Source: Myxococcales bacterium (lineage in GTDB: Bacteria > Myxococcota_A > Polyangia > Palsa-1104). From it: a stretch of DNA of 64,000 bases. The notes beneath the pieces were generated by a model, which saw nothing but the letters and a program-made list of their open reading frames with translations, made no database searches and had not been told where the DNA came from. A program made the translations under genes and the position numbers. Shown piece by piece: positions 8,258 through 16,655 of the stretch; the first letter of the stretch is position 1, and each line of letters starts with the position of its first letter. The stretch covers positions 116,472 through 180,471 of the forward strand of contig PNAM01000016.1 in assembly GCA_003170275.1 (NCBI GenBank), given 5' to 3'.

Positions 8258-8629
8258 TCACCCGTGGTGGACGGCCTCGAGCTTGTGGCCGTCGGGATCG
8301 CGCACGAACGCCGCGTAGTAACCTGCGCCATAGCGCGGGCGATCGCCGGGCGCACCTTCGTCGACGCCGCCGTTGGCCAGCGCCGCCGCCCAAAACCGAT
8401 CCACCGCTTCCGTCGTCTTAGCGGTCAGCGCGAGATGCGTTCCGGCGCCCGCCGGGTGCGCGTCGAGGGTCGCGAACAGCGCGAGCCGATCCTCGCCGCC
8501 GGGCGCGCCGTAGCCAGCGGCCGTCGGCCGGGTCCACACGCGTACCCAGCCCAGTGGCGCGAGTGCCGCGTCGTAGAAGCGGAGCGCGCGCTCGAGCTCG
8601 CGAACGCCCAGCGAGAGGTGGTCAATCAT
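8258..8629 (-). CDS. Single-domain VOC-family protein
   Basis: A 123-residue glyoxalase/bleomycin-resistance-type protein. It opens with IDHLSLGVRELERALRFYD and ends with VRDPDGHKLEAVHH, the two characteristic ends of a single VOC module. The His near the start and the Glu in KLEAV match usual metal-ligand positions. It has no signal peptide, so it is probably a cytoplasmic dimer. Substrate is unknown. The gene is convergent with the surface protein to its left, with 10 bases between the stop codons. Confidence 0.82.
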   Translation of the reverse strand: MIDHLSLGVRELERALRFYDAALAPLGWVRVWTRPTAAGYGAPGGEDRLALFATLDAHPAGAGTHLALTAKTTEAVDRFWAAALANGGVDEGAPGDRPRYGAGYYAAFVRDPDGHKLEAVHHG

Positions 8630-8751
8630 CCCCAGCGGACGTTAGCAGTTGGGGCTGGTAGCCGGCTAGTCTACTAGTCAGGAAGTGTAGACAAAGGTAC
8701 GCGTTACTATAGTTTCAGGTACTTAGACTGCGGCACAGTTGACGCAAGGGC

Positions 8752-8786
8752 GTCCGGCAACCGGACAAGCTGTCCGGCAACCGGAT
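8752..8786 (+). promoter_or_regulatory. Two tandem copies of a small palindrome before the amidohydrolase
   Basis: GTCCGGCAACCGGAC (8752-8766) is a perfect 6-bp stem around CAA. The same 14 bases recur at 8772-8785, with a 5-bp stem, 20 bases apart start to start, ending 16 bases before ATG 8802. Two equally phased palindromes in a short leader suggest an operator or an RNA structure controlling the gene. An AT-rich stretch with a possible -10 (TACTAT, 8705-8710) lies upstream. Confidence 0.4.
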
Positions 8787-8801
8787 CAGGGGAACCCGAC
8801 C

Positions 8802-10319
8802 ATGCGTACGACCGCGCTCCGCTTCGTGATGATTGCGCTCAGCCTGACGGCTGGCTGCGACGCACAACCGAACGACGACGACTCGGAGCAGTACGACGAG
8901 AACGACGACACGGTCGGCACGGGCGAGGGCGGCAAGGCCGACGGCACCAGCGCGTCGACCTACCGCTCGGGCTGCGGCGCGCCGATCCGCACCGGCAAGT
9001 ACGCGCTCAAGGGCGACGTGGTCGGCCCGCTGGGCGTCAAGCTCGACAGCTACGTGGTGGTCGACGGCGAGAAGATCGTCGCGGTGCAGGCGAGCGCGCC
9101 CATGGGCGTGACCGTGATCGACACCGGCGGCGTGATCTTCCCCGGGCTCATCGATGGCCACGGCCACGTCGAGTACAACCACATCCCGCTCGCGGATCTG
9201 GGCAAGCGCTACCAGGACCGCGATCAGTGGCCGAACGCCAAGCTCTACCAGACGCTGGTCAAGGCACCGAAGAACGCGGTCACCGCGGCCGGCCTGCAGT
9301 GCGAGGCGCTGCGCCACGGCGAAGCGCGCGCGCTGGTCGGCGGCACCACCGGCATCCAGGGCACGCCGGCGACCGCGTGCGTGCGCTCGCTGGTGCGCAA
9401 CCTCGAGGGCGTCAACTTCTGTCAGGACCGCGTGCGCCAGAACGTGACCGGCGCGGTGGGCTTCAATCGCTCGATCTCGGGCAAGCCGTCGTTCGCCGAC
9501 AGCGTCAAGGCCGACATCGCCGCGCACAAGCTCGACGCGGTGGTGGTGCACATCGGCGAGGGCATCGACGAGCATGCGCGCAGCGAGTGGGACATCATGA
9601 AGTCGCTGCAGCTCAACGTGCCGCAGCTGGTGATGATCCACACCGCGGCGTTCGGCGCGGCCGAGTACGCCGAGACCGCCGCGGCGGGCGCCAAGGTGAT
9701 CTGGTCGCCGCTCTCGAACCTGCTGCTCTACGGCAAGACCGCCAACATCCCGCTGGCGATGGACGCGGGCGTGCTGGTCTCGCTCGGCTCCGACTGGGCG
9801 CCAAGCGGCTCGGCCAACCTGCTCGGCGAGCTCAAGGTCGCCGACCGCGTCAACCAGAAGCTGTGGGCGGGCAAGGTCACCGACGAGCAGCTGGTGCAGA
9901 TGGTCACCATCCACCCGGCGATCGCGTATGGCATCGACAAGTTCGTCGGCTCGATCGAGGTGGGCAAGCTCGCCGACCTGATGGTGGTCGCGCGTAAGCC
10001 GAACGTGAGCGCGTACCGCACGCTGATCGGCTCGGCGCCCGGGGACGTGCTGCTGGTGACCATCTCCGGCGACGCGCTCTACGGCGCGCCGGCGTTGATG
10101 GACGGTCTCGGCAAGTCGGGCGACTACGAGATCATCGACGCCTGCGGCCAGCCGCGCGCCATCGACATGACCGTCACCGCCAAGGACGTGACCCGCGGCA
10201 CCGAGACGCTGTCGTCGATCGAGCAGAAGCTGCAGACGGTCAACCCGAAGCTGACCCCGATCATCGACTGCGACAACGACGAAGCCGAAAAGGCGTTCGC
10301 CGGGACGGCGGTGCAGTAG
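8802..10319 (+). CDS. Lipoprotein amidohydrolase
   Basis: A 505-residue lipoprotein (lipobox LTAGC, Cys19) with an acidic Asp/Asn/Glu linker at about residues 23-42, then an amidohydrolase domain. Ligand candidates are HxH at His120/His122 (DGHGH), His250, His280 (MIHTAAF) and Asp331 (GSDW). The C-terminal VGSIEVGKLADLMVV matches the second sub-domain of SsnA- and chlorohydrolase-like hydrolases. It should act in the periplasm or at the outer membrane on an unknown amide, ester or cyclic substrate. The frame is open upstream, but ATG 8802 begins the signal peptide and follows a purine-rich CAGGGGAA. It is separate in sequence from the amidohydrolase at 1183-3168. Confidence 0.83.
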   Translation: MRTTALRFVMIALSLTAGCDAQPNDDDSEQYDENDDTVGTGEGGKADGTSASTYRSGCGAPIRTGKYALKGDVVGPLGVKLDSYVVVDGEKIVAVQASAPMGVTVIDTGGVIFPGLIDGHGHVEYNHIPLADLGKRYQDRDQWPNAKLYQTLVKAPKNAVTAAGLQCEALRHGEARALVGGTTGIQGTPATACVRSLVRNLEGVNFCQDRVRQNVTGAVGFNRSISGKPSFADSVKADIAAHKLDAVVVHIGEGIDEHARSEWDIMKSLQLNVPQLVMIHTAAFGAAEYAETAAAGAKVIWSPLSNLLLYGKTANIPLAMDAGVLVSLGSDWAPSGSANLLGELKVADRVNQKLWAGKVTDEQLVQMVTIHPAIAYGIDKFVGSIEVGKLADLMVVARKPNVSAYRTLIGSAPGDVLLVTISGDALYGAPALMDGLGKSGDYEIIDACGQPRAIDMTVTAKDVTRGTETLSSIEQKLQTVNPKLTPIIDCDNDEAEKAFAGTAVQ

Positions 10320-10348
10320 CGCCCTAGTGCGCGTATGCTGGGGTGCGG

Positions 10349-13300
10349 ATGCACCCCGGAGACGTGATCGCCGAGCGGTTCGAGGTGCGGCGCGAGGCCG
10401 GCGCCGGCGGCATGAGCGTCGTGTACCAGGCGCGCGACCGGCTCACCGGGCAATGGGTGGCGGTCAAGGTGCTCGAAGGCGGCAACCTCGATCACACGCG
10501 GCGCTTCAACCGCGAGGTGCAGATGCTGGCCGAGCTGCGCCACCCGGGCATCGTCGGCTACGTCGACCACGGCGCCATGCCCTCGGGCAAGCGCTACCTG
10601 GCGATGGAGTGGCTCGAGGGTGAGGACCTCTCCGAGCGCCTGACACGCACCGGGCTGTCGGTCGCCGAGTGCGTGGCGCTGGCCAAGCGGGTCGCCGAGG
10701 CGCTCGGCTTTTCGCACGCGCGCGGCGTGATCCACCGCGACGTCAAGCCGTCGAACCTGTTCCTGCCCGACGGGCAGATCGAACGCGTCAAGCTGCTCGA
10801 CTTCGGCATCGCGCGGCTGGTCGATCCGGTCTCCGACATGACCCGCACCGGCGTGCGCGTCGGGACGCCCTCGTACATGTCGCCCGAGCAGGCGCGCGGC
10901 CTGTCGGATCTGGACGCGCGCGTCGACGTGTTCGCGCTCGGCTGCGTGTTGTACCAGTGCCTGACCGGGCGCAAGCCGTTCACCGCCGACGATCCGATGG
11001 CGCTGATCGCCAAGATCCTGCTCGCCTACCCGCGGCGGGTGCGCGAGCTGCGCCCCGAGGTTCCGGCGGAGCTGGAGACGCTGCTCTTGCGCATGATGGC
11101 CAAGGAGCCCGAGGAGCGCTTCGCCGACGGGGCGGCGGTGGCGGCGGCGCTCGACGCGTTGGGCACGCTGACCGACGACGCGCACGCCGAGCGCCTGGCG
11201 CCGCAGGTCGCGCTCACCGCGGGCGAGCGGCGCCTGTTGTGCGTGGTGGTGGTGCGCGGCGTGCGCAGCCAGGTCAACGTGGACGCGGTGCGCGAACGGG
11301 TGCAGGAGTTCGGCGGGCGGCTCGAGCGGCTGGCCGACAAGTCGCTGGTGGTGACGCTGACCGGCTCGGGCGTGGCGACCGATCTGGCGGCGCAGGCGGC
11401 GCGCTGCGCGCTGGCGATCCGCGCGCTCATCCCCGACGCGGCGCTGGCCATCGCCACCGGGCGCGGCCACCTCCAGGCGGATCGCATGCCGTTCGGCGAA
11501 GCGATCGATCGCGCGGCGCGCCTGCTGCGGATGGGGCAGTTCGACGAAGCGACCCGCGCGCTCGACCCCGCGGCCCCGAAGCCTGAAGAGCGCGAGCGCC
11601 CGTCGATGCACATCCGCATCGACGACGTGACCGCCGGCCTGCTCGACGCGCGCTTCGACGTGACCGGCGATTCGCAAGGGCTCGAGCTGCGCACCGAGCG
11701 CGAGCAGCTTGAGGCCACGCGCACGCTGCTCGGTCAGCCCACGCCGTGCGTCTCGCGCGAGGCCGAGCTCGGCGCGCTCGAGGCGCTGTTCGCCGCGTCG
11801 TGCACCGAGCGCGAGCCGCGCGTGGTGCTGGTGACCGCCCCGGCGGGCGTCGGCAAGTCGCGCCTGCGCTACGAGCTGCTGCTGCGGCTGCGCGCGCGCG
11901 GCGAGCGGCTCGAGCTGCTGGTGGGCCGCGGCGATCCGATCAGCGCCGGCGCGCCGTTCGGCCTGCTCGGCGGCGCGATTCGCCGATCGGCCGGCCTGCA
12001 CGACGGCGAGCCGCTGGCGGTGCGTCAGCGCAAGCTGCGCGCGCGCGTCGAGCGTCATCTGCCGGAAGCCGATTCGCGGCGCGTCACCGAGTTCCTCGGC
12101 GAGCTGGTGGGCACGCCGTTCTCCGACGAGGACTCGGTCCAGCTGCGCGCCGCGCGCGGCGACGCGATGCTGCTCGGCGATCAGATGCGCCGCGCGTTCG
12201 AGGACTGGCTGGCCGCCGAGTGCGACGCGCAGCCGGTGCTGCTGGTGCTCGAGGATCTGCACTGGGGCGATCTGCCGACGGTGAGCTTCGTCTCGAGCGC
12301 GCTGCGCAGCCTGCACGACCGGCCGTTCATGGTGCTCGCGCTGGCGCGCCCCGAGGTGCACGAGCTGTTCCCGCGGCTGTGGGCCGATCGCGGCGTGCAG
12401 GAGATCCGGCTGTTCGAGCTGTCCAAGAAGGCGTCGGAGAAGCTGGTGCGCAAGGTGCTCGGACCGGACCTCGACGCGCAGCTGGTCGGCCGGCTGGTCG
12501 AGCGTGCCGCCGGCAACGCGTTCTATCTCGAGGAGCTGATCCGCGCCGCGTCGGAGGGCCGCGGCGAGGAGCTGCCGGAGACCGTGCTGGCGATGGTGCA
12601 GGCGCGGCTCGAAGGCATGGAGCCGGCGGCGCGGCGCCTGTTGCGCGCGGCCAGCGTGTTCGGCGAGATGTTCTGGAAGGGCGCGGTGCACGCGCTGCTC
12701 GGCGGCGATCAACAGACCGCCGAGATCACCGACTGGCTGCACGCGCTCGAAAGGCGCGAGGTGATCACGCTGCGCGGCGACAGCAAGTTCCGCGGCGAGG
12801 TGGAGTACGTGTTCCGTCACGCGATCGTGCGCGAGGCGGCTTACGCCATGCTCACCGAGAACGACCGCCGGCTCGGGCACCGGTTGGCCGCCGAGTGGCT
12901 GCTCTCCGTCGGTGAGTCGGAGTCGATGGTGCTGGCCGAGCACTTCGAGCGCGGCGCCGAGCCGGAGCGCGCGGTCGAGTGGTATCGGCGCGCGGCGGAG
13001 CAGGCGCTCGGCGGAAACGACTTCGCGCAGGCGGTGGCGCGCGCCGAACGCGGCGCGGTGTGCGGCGCGACCGGCGAGGCGCTCGGGACGCTGCGGCTGT
13101 TGCAGGCCGAGGCGCGCAACTGGCGCGCGGAGTTCGCCGAGGCGGAGAAGGCCGGCGTCGAGGCGATGCGCTGGCTGCCCGCCGGGAGCGAGGCCTGGTA
13201 CCTCGCGGTGGCCGAGGTCACCTCCGCCTCGGGCGCGCTCGGCAACCACGGGCGCCACGACGAGCTGGCGGCGGCCGTCGTGGATCATCAGTCCCCCGAT

Positions 13301-14236
13301 CCGTCGGCAGCCGAGATGATCGCGCTCACGCGCCTCGCCGAGCAGTCGGTCTACGGCGGGCGGCCGGAGCTCGCCGACCAGTTCTACGCGCGCATCGAAC
13401 GCGGCGCGGGCAAGCTGGCCGATCGCCCCGCCATCGCCGGGCGCATCTGCTCGGCGCTCGCGTCGCGCGCGCTATTCGTAGGCAACCTGGGCGACTTCCG
13501 CACGCTCGGGCAAGCCGCGGTGCGGCACTTCGACCAGGCCGGCGACCTGCGATCGTCGTGCCAGAAGAAGGGCTCGGCCGGCTACGCCAGCCTCGAGCTG
13601 GGCGACTACGCCGAGGCCGAGCTCATCTTGCGCGACGTGCTCGCGCAGGCCGAGCGCATGGGGCTCTCCAACATCGCCGCCACCGCGCGGCAGAACCTGG
13701 GGCTCGCGCTCGGCCGGCTCGGCAAGCTCGACGAAGCCGCGGCCGTCGAGCGCCAGGCGATGGAGGCGTTCGCCGCCTCGGGAAACCGGCGCATGGAGGC
13801 GGCCTCGCGCTACTACCTGGCGCTCCTGCACCACCTGGCCGGCCGCTCCGACGAGGCCGAGAGCGAAGCGCGCGCGGCCGTCGCAGAGGCGCTCGCCGAT
13901 CCGCCGCTCCCGCCCATCCTCGCCGAGGGCAGCGCGATCCTCGGCCAGATCCTGCTCGCGCGCGGGCGACCCGGCGAGGCGCTGGCGGTCGCGCGCAGCG
14001 CCATGACCCTGCTCGATCAGATGGGCGGCATCGACGGCGGCGAATCGATCATCCGCCTGACCTACGCCGAGGCGCTGGCGGCCACCGGCGACGCCGCGCA
14101 AGCGAGCGTCGCGTTCGCCACCGCGCGCGCGCGGCTGCTCGCGATCGCCGGCAAGATCGCCGACCCCGAGCTGCGCCGTCACTTCCTCGAGGAGATCCCC
14201 GACAACGCCCGCATCCTCGCGCGGTCTGCCGGTTAG
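10349..14236 (+). CDS. Ser/Thr kinase fused to cyclase-like domain, AAA ATPase and TPRs
   Basis: A 1295-residue cytoplasmic signalling protein. The Hanks-type kinase domain (about 10-275) has the Gly-rich loop GAGGMSVVY, Lys40, HRDVKPSN (His129, Asp131) and DFG (Asp151), so it looks active. Residues about 285-430 resemble a class III nucleotide cyclase homology domain without clear catalytic residues. An AAA/ATPase module follows, with Walker A APAGVGKS (about 497-504) and Walker B LLVLEDLHWGD (about 630-640). The rest (about 880-1290) is TPR-like helical repeats. This is the myxobacterial kinase-ATPase-TPR arrangement related to MalT and adenylate-cyclase-type regulators. GTG 10343 is an alternative start. 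It converges on the TetR gene with a 4-base overlap. Confidence 0.88.
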   Translation: MHPGDVIAERFEVRREAGAGGMSVVYQARDRLTGQWVAVKVLEGGNLDHTRRFNREVQMLAELRHPGIVGYVDHGAMPSGKRYLAMEWLEGEDLSERLTRTGLSVAECVALAKRVAEALGFSHARGVIHRDVKPSNLFLPDGQIERVKLLDFGIARLVDPVSDMTRTGVRVGTPSYMSPEQARGLSDLDARVDVFALGCVLYQCLTGRKPFTADDPMALIAKILLAYPRRVRELRPEVPAELETLLLRMMAKEPEERFADGAAVAAALDALGTLTDDAHAERLAPQVALTAGERRLLCVVVVRGVRSQVNVDAVRERVQEFGGRLERLADKSLVVTLTGSGVATDLAAQAARCALAIRALIPDAALAIATGRGHLQADRMPFGEAIDRAARLLRMGQFDEATRALDPAAPKPEERERPSMHIRIDDVTAGLLDARFDVTGDSQGLELRTEREQLEATRTLLGQPTPCVSREAELGALEALFAASCTEREPRVVLVTAPAGVGKSRLRYELLLRLRARGERLELLVGRGDPISAGAPFGLLGGAIRRSAGLHDGEPLAVRQRKLRARVERHLPEADSRRVTEFLGELVGTPFSDEDSVQLRAARGDAMLLGDQMRRAFEDWLAAECDAQPVLLVLEDLHWGDLPTVSFVSSALRSLHDRPFMVLALARPEVHELFPRLWADRGVQEIRLFELSKKASEKLVRKVLGPDLDAQLVGRLVERAAGNAFYLEELIRAASEGRGEELPETVLAMVQARLEGMEPAARRLLRAASVFGEMFWKGAVHALLGGDQQTAEITDWLHALERREVITLRGDSKFRGEVEYVFRHAIVREAAYAMLTENDRRLGHRLAAEWLLSVGESESMVLAEHFERGAEPERAVEWYRRAAEQALGGNDFAQAVARAERGAVCGATGEALGTLRLLQAEARNWRAEFAEAEKAGVEAMRWLPAGSEAWYLAVAEVTSASGALGNHGRHDELAAAVVDHQSPDPSAAEMIALTRLAEQSVYGGRPELADQFYARIERGAGKLADRPAIAGRICSALASRALFVGNLGDFRTLGQAAVRHFDQAGDLRSSCQKKGSAGYASLELGDYAEAELILRDVLAQAERMGLSNIAATARQNLGLALGRLGKLDEAAAVERQAMEAFAASGNRRMEAASRYYLALLHHLAGRSDEAESEARAAVAEALADPPLPPILAEGSAILGQILLARGRPGEALAVARSAMTLLDQMGGIDGGESIIRLTYAEALAATGDAAQASVAFATARARLLAIAGKIADPELRRHFLEEIPDNARILARSAG

Positions 14237-14844
14237 CCGCCGAACGAGCGGACCAGACCGAGGAGCAGGTCGAGGCGCGCCTCTTCGATCGCGGGCTTCT
14301 TGATCAGGAAGCGGTGCAGCTGCTCGCCGTCGAAGATCGCCAGCACGGTGTCGAGCAGCACCTCGAAGCGATCGCCGAGCGCAGCCGCGAGCTCGGGCAA
14401 CAGCTGCCGCGCCAGGCGCAGGATGTCTTTGTGGTAGGCCGCGGTCATGGGCGCGATCGCCTTGCGCAAGCGCGGGTTGGTACGCGACGCCATCGCCAGC
14501 TCGTAGAGCGCCTGGTTCAGGGGTGAGCGGCAGGTCTTGCGCAAAAGCTCGAGCGCCATCCGCAGCGGCTCCTTGCGATCCGTCAGCGTCTCTAACTGGC
14601 GGCGGTAGCCGGCGAGCAGCTGTTGCCCCAGATCTGCGCCGACCGCGACCATCAGCGCCTCGCGCGAGGGGAAGTGGCGGAACAGGCCGCCGTGCGAGAC
14701 GCCTGCGCGCGCGCAGATCTCCTGCACGCTGGTCTCGGAGTAGCCGACCTCGATCAGCGACCCGGTCGCGGCGTCGAGCAGCTTGCGAATGGTGCCCTCG
14801 CGCCGATCCGCCTGCGTGCGCCTGACCGGCCGACGAACCGGCAT
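14233..14844 (-). CDS. TetR-family transcriptional regulator
   Basis: A 203-residue TetR/AcrR repressor. The N-terminal helix-turn-helix (about residues 17-65) reads TSVQEICARAGVSHGGLFRHF, the standard TetR recognition helix. The C-terminal helical domain should bind an unknown effector. The start codon overlaps the stop of the upstream amidohydrolase (TGATG), so the two are translationally coupled. A palindromic site upstream of that amidohydrolase (16602-16633) is the obvious candidate for autoregulation. The C-terminus overlaps the 3' end of the convergent kinase gene by 4 bases. Confidence 0.9.
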   Translation of the reverse strand: MPVRRPVRRTQADRREGTIRKLLDAATGSLIEVGYSETSVQEICARAGVSHGGLFRHFPSREALMVAVGADLGQQLLAGYRRQLETLTDRKEPLRMALELLRKTCRSPLNQALYELAMASRTNPRLRKAIAPMTAAYHKDILRLARQLLPELAAALGDRFEVLLDTVLAIFDGEQLHRFLIKKPAIEEARLDLLLGLVRSFGG

Positions 14845-16601
14845 CAGGCGACGCTCGCGACGGCGGCCGGTAGGAACTGCCCGAAGCCGCCCTGCTTGCC
14901 GAACCGCGCATCGAACGCGCCGTCCTCGAACGCGATCCGCCCGTTGACCAGCACCGCGCGCACCGCGCCGTCGGAGCGGTTGACCATGCGCGAAAGCCCG
15001 AGCCCCTCCATCGGCGCTTCATGGTACGCGTCGAGCCGCTCGTCGAGCGCCTGGGGATCGATCACCGCCACGTCGGCGCGATCGCCCACGCGCAGCTTGC
15101 CGGCCGCGACGCCCAGCCAATCGCCGAGCTCGCCGGTCAAGCGCCACACCGCCTGCTCGATCGGCATCACCGGCCGCCCGGCACGCTCCGCGTCGCGCAC
15201 CAGCCGCAGCATGCGCAACGGGAAGCTGTAGAACGCCATGTTGCGGATGTGCGCGCCCGAGTCGGCGAACCCGATCAGCGCCGCCGGCTCGCGGATCATC
15301 CGCTCCACCTCGGCGGGCCGATGGTTCGCGATCACCATCCGCCAGCGCAGCTGCTTGCCGTAGGCCACGACCAGATCGAGGAACGCGTCGACCGGGTGCA
15401 CGCCGCGCGCGTCGGCCACCTCGCCGAACGACTTGCCGCGCAGGCTGGGATCGGGACAGTCGACGATGTGCGCATCGTGGAAGTCGCGGTTCCACACGCG
15501 CGGGCTCCACTTCTTTTCGTAGTCGCGCCGGAACCAGCGACGGTAGGCCTGGTCTTGCATCAGGCGGTTGCGCGCCACCTCGTCGGACAGGTGCAACGCC
15601 GCCTGGCCGGCGCCGAACTCCTCGAACACCACCAGATCGATCCCGTCGGAGTACACCTCGAACGGCGCGGGGATGGTCTGCCAGCGCAAGTCCGCGCGCA
15701 GCATGCGGTTGAACACGCGCGTGACCGCGCCGATCACGCGATGCAGCCCGGGCGACGACTTGGCGTCGGCGAGCGTGAGCAGCGTGGTGCGCAGCGCCTT
15801 GCGAAACGGTCCGCCCGCGCTCTCGCGCAGGAACAGCAGCACGTTGACCTTGGTGGTCAGGTTGGGCGCGGACTGTAGGATCGCCCCGCGGCGGCGCAGC
15901 ACGCGGTTCAGCCGGCGGTACTCCTTCCAGCTCGCGTAGGTCGACGGTAGCTGCTTCGAGCGAAAGCGATCGCCGTCGAGCTTGTCCCACGGATTGGTCA
16001 TGCTCGACAGCCCGAGCAGCCCGCAGTCGAGCGCCTCCTCGAGCCAGCGCTCCATCTCGGCCAGCTCGGCCCCGGTCGGGACCGCCTGGTAGTCCACCGC
16101 GCGGGCAAGGCCCATCACCCGCACGCGCAGGTCCGAGTGGCCGAGGAACGCGGTGACGTTGGCGCCGAGCGGATGGTGCTGCAAGAACGCTACGTACTCA
16201 CCCGGCGTGCTCCAGGTCTTCTTGGCGCGCAACAGCGGCAGCACCTGCTCGCGCGGCACCGACTCCACCCGCGTGAACAGATCGGAGCAGTCTTCGGGCG
16301 CCGACAAGATCGTGCTGATCGAGCAGCTGCCGACGGTCACCGTGGTCACGCCGTGGCGCACCGATTCGGAAAGCGCGGGCGCGGCCAGCAGCTCCGCGTC
16401 GTAGTGCGTGTGCATGTCGATGAAGCCGGGCAGCACCCACTGCCCGCGCGCGTCGATCACCCGCGCGCAGCCGCCCTCCTCGAACGCGCCCTCGCTGATC
16501 GCGGCCACGCGGCCGTCCCGAATGGCCACGTTGCGCACCGCGCCCGGCGCGCCGGTGCCGTCGAACACCAGCCCGTTCTTGATCAGCAGGTCGTACGTCA
16601 T
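14844..16601 (-). CDS. D-aminoacylase / N-acyl-D-amino-acid deacylase family amidohydrolase
   Basis: A 585-residue cytoplasmic amidohydrolase. Metal motif DMHTHYD (His64, His66) is followed by VTTVTVGSCSIS with Cys93, the Cys ligand typical of D-aminoacylases. A C-terminal segment (ALIGFADSGAHIRNM, then GDRADVAVIDP) also matches this group. These enzymes remove N-acyl groups from D-amino acids or hydrolyse related N-acyl or dipeptide substrates, though many members are uncharacterised. No signal peptide is present. It forms a two-gene operon with the TetR regulator, and the operator sits just upstream of its ATG. The repressor probably senses the substrate or a related compound. Confidence 0.85.
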   Translation of the reverse strand: MTYDLLIKNGLVFDGTGAPGAVRNVAIRDGRVAAISEGAFEEGGCARVIDARGQWVLPGFIDMHTHYDAELLAAPALSESVRHGVTTVTVGSCSISTILSAPEDCSDLFTRVESVPREQVLPLLRAKKTWSTPGEYVAFLQHHPLGANVTAFLGHSDLRVRVMGLARAVDYQAVPTGAELAEMERWLEEALDCGLLGLSSMTNPWDKLDGDRFRSKQLPSTYASWKEYRRLNRVLRRRGAILQSAPNLTTKVNVLLFLRESAGGPFRKALRTTLLTLADAKSSPGLHRVIGAVTRVFNRMLRADLRWQTIPAPFEVYSDGIDLVVFEEFGAGQAALHLSDEVARNRLMQDQAYRRWFRRDYEKKWSPRVWNRDFHDAHIVDCPDPSLRGKSFGEVADARGVHPVDAFLDLVVAYGKQLRWRMVIANHRPAEVERMIREPAALIGFADSGAHIRNMAFYSFPLRMLRLVRDAERAGRPVMPIEQAVWRLTGELGDWLGVAAGKLRVGDRADVAVIDPQALDERLDAYHEAPMEGLGLSRMVNRSDGAVRAVLVNGRIAFEDGAFDARFGKQGGFGQFLPAAVASVA

Positions 16602-16633
16602 GACCGGTTGATAACATAGAGACCGACCGGTCG
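16602..16633 (-). promoter_or_regulatory. Candidate TetR operator
   Basis: A perfect 10-bp palindrome CGACCGGTCG (16624-16633) and a second partial copy GACCGGTT (16602-16609) sit directly upstream of the amidohydrolase ATG. They share the core ACCGGT, spaced 23 bases. This is the only intergenic space (about 54 bases) able to hold the promoter of the amidohydrolase-TetR operon, which fits autorepression. Confidence 0.5.
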
Positions 16634-16655
16634 CAATCTAAACTTCGTTCGCGAA

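Noticed and set aside
10124..13288. A very long open frame on the minus strand opposite the kinase gene
   Set aside because: Its product is rich in Arg, His, Leu and Ala without domain order, and it lies opposite an intact kinase-ATPase gene. It arises from high GC and the lack of stop codons.
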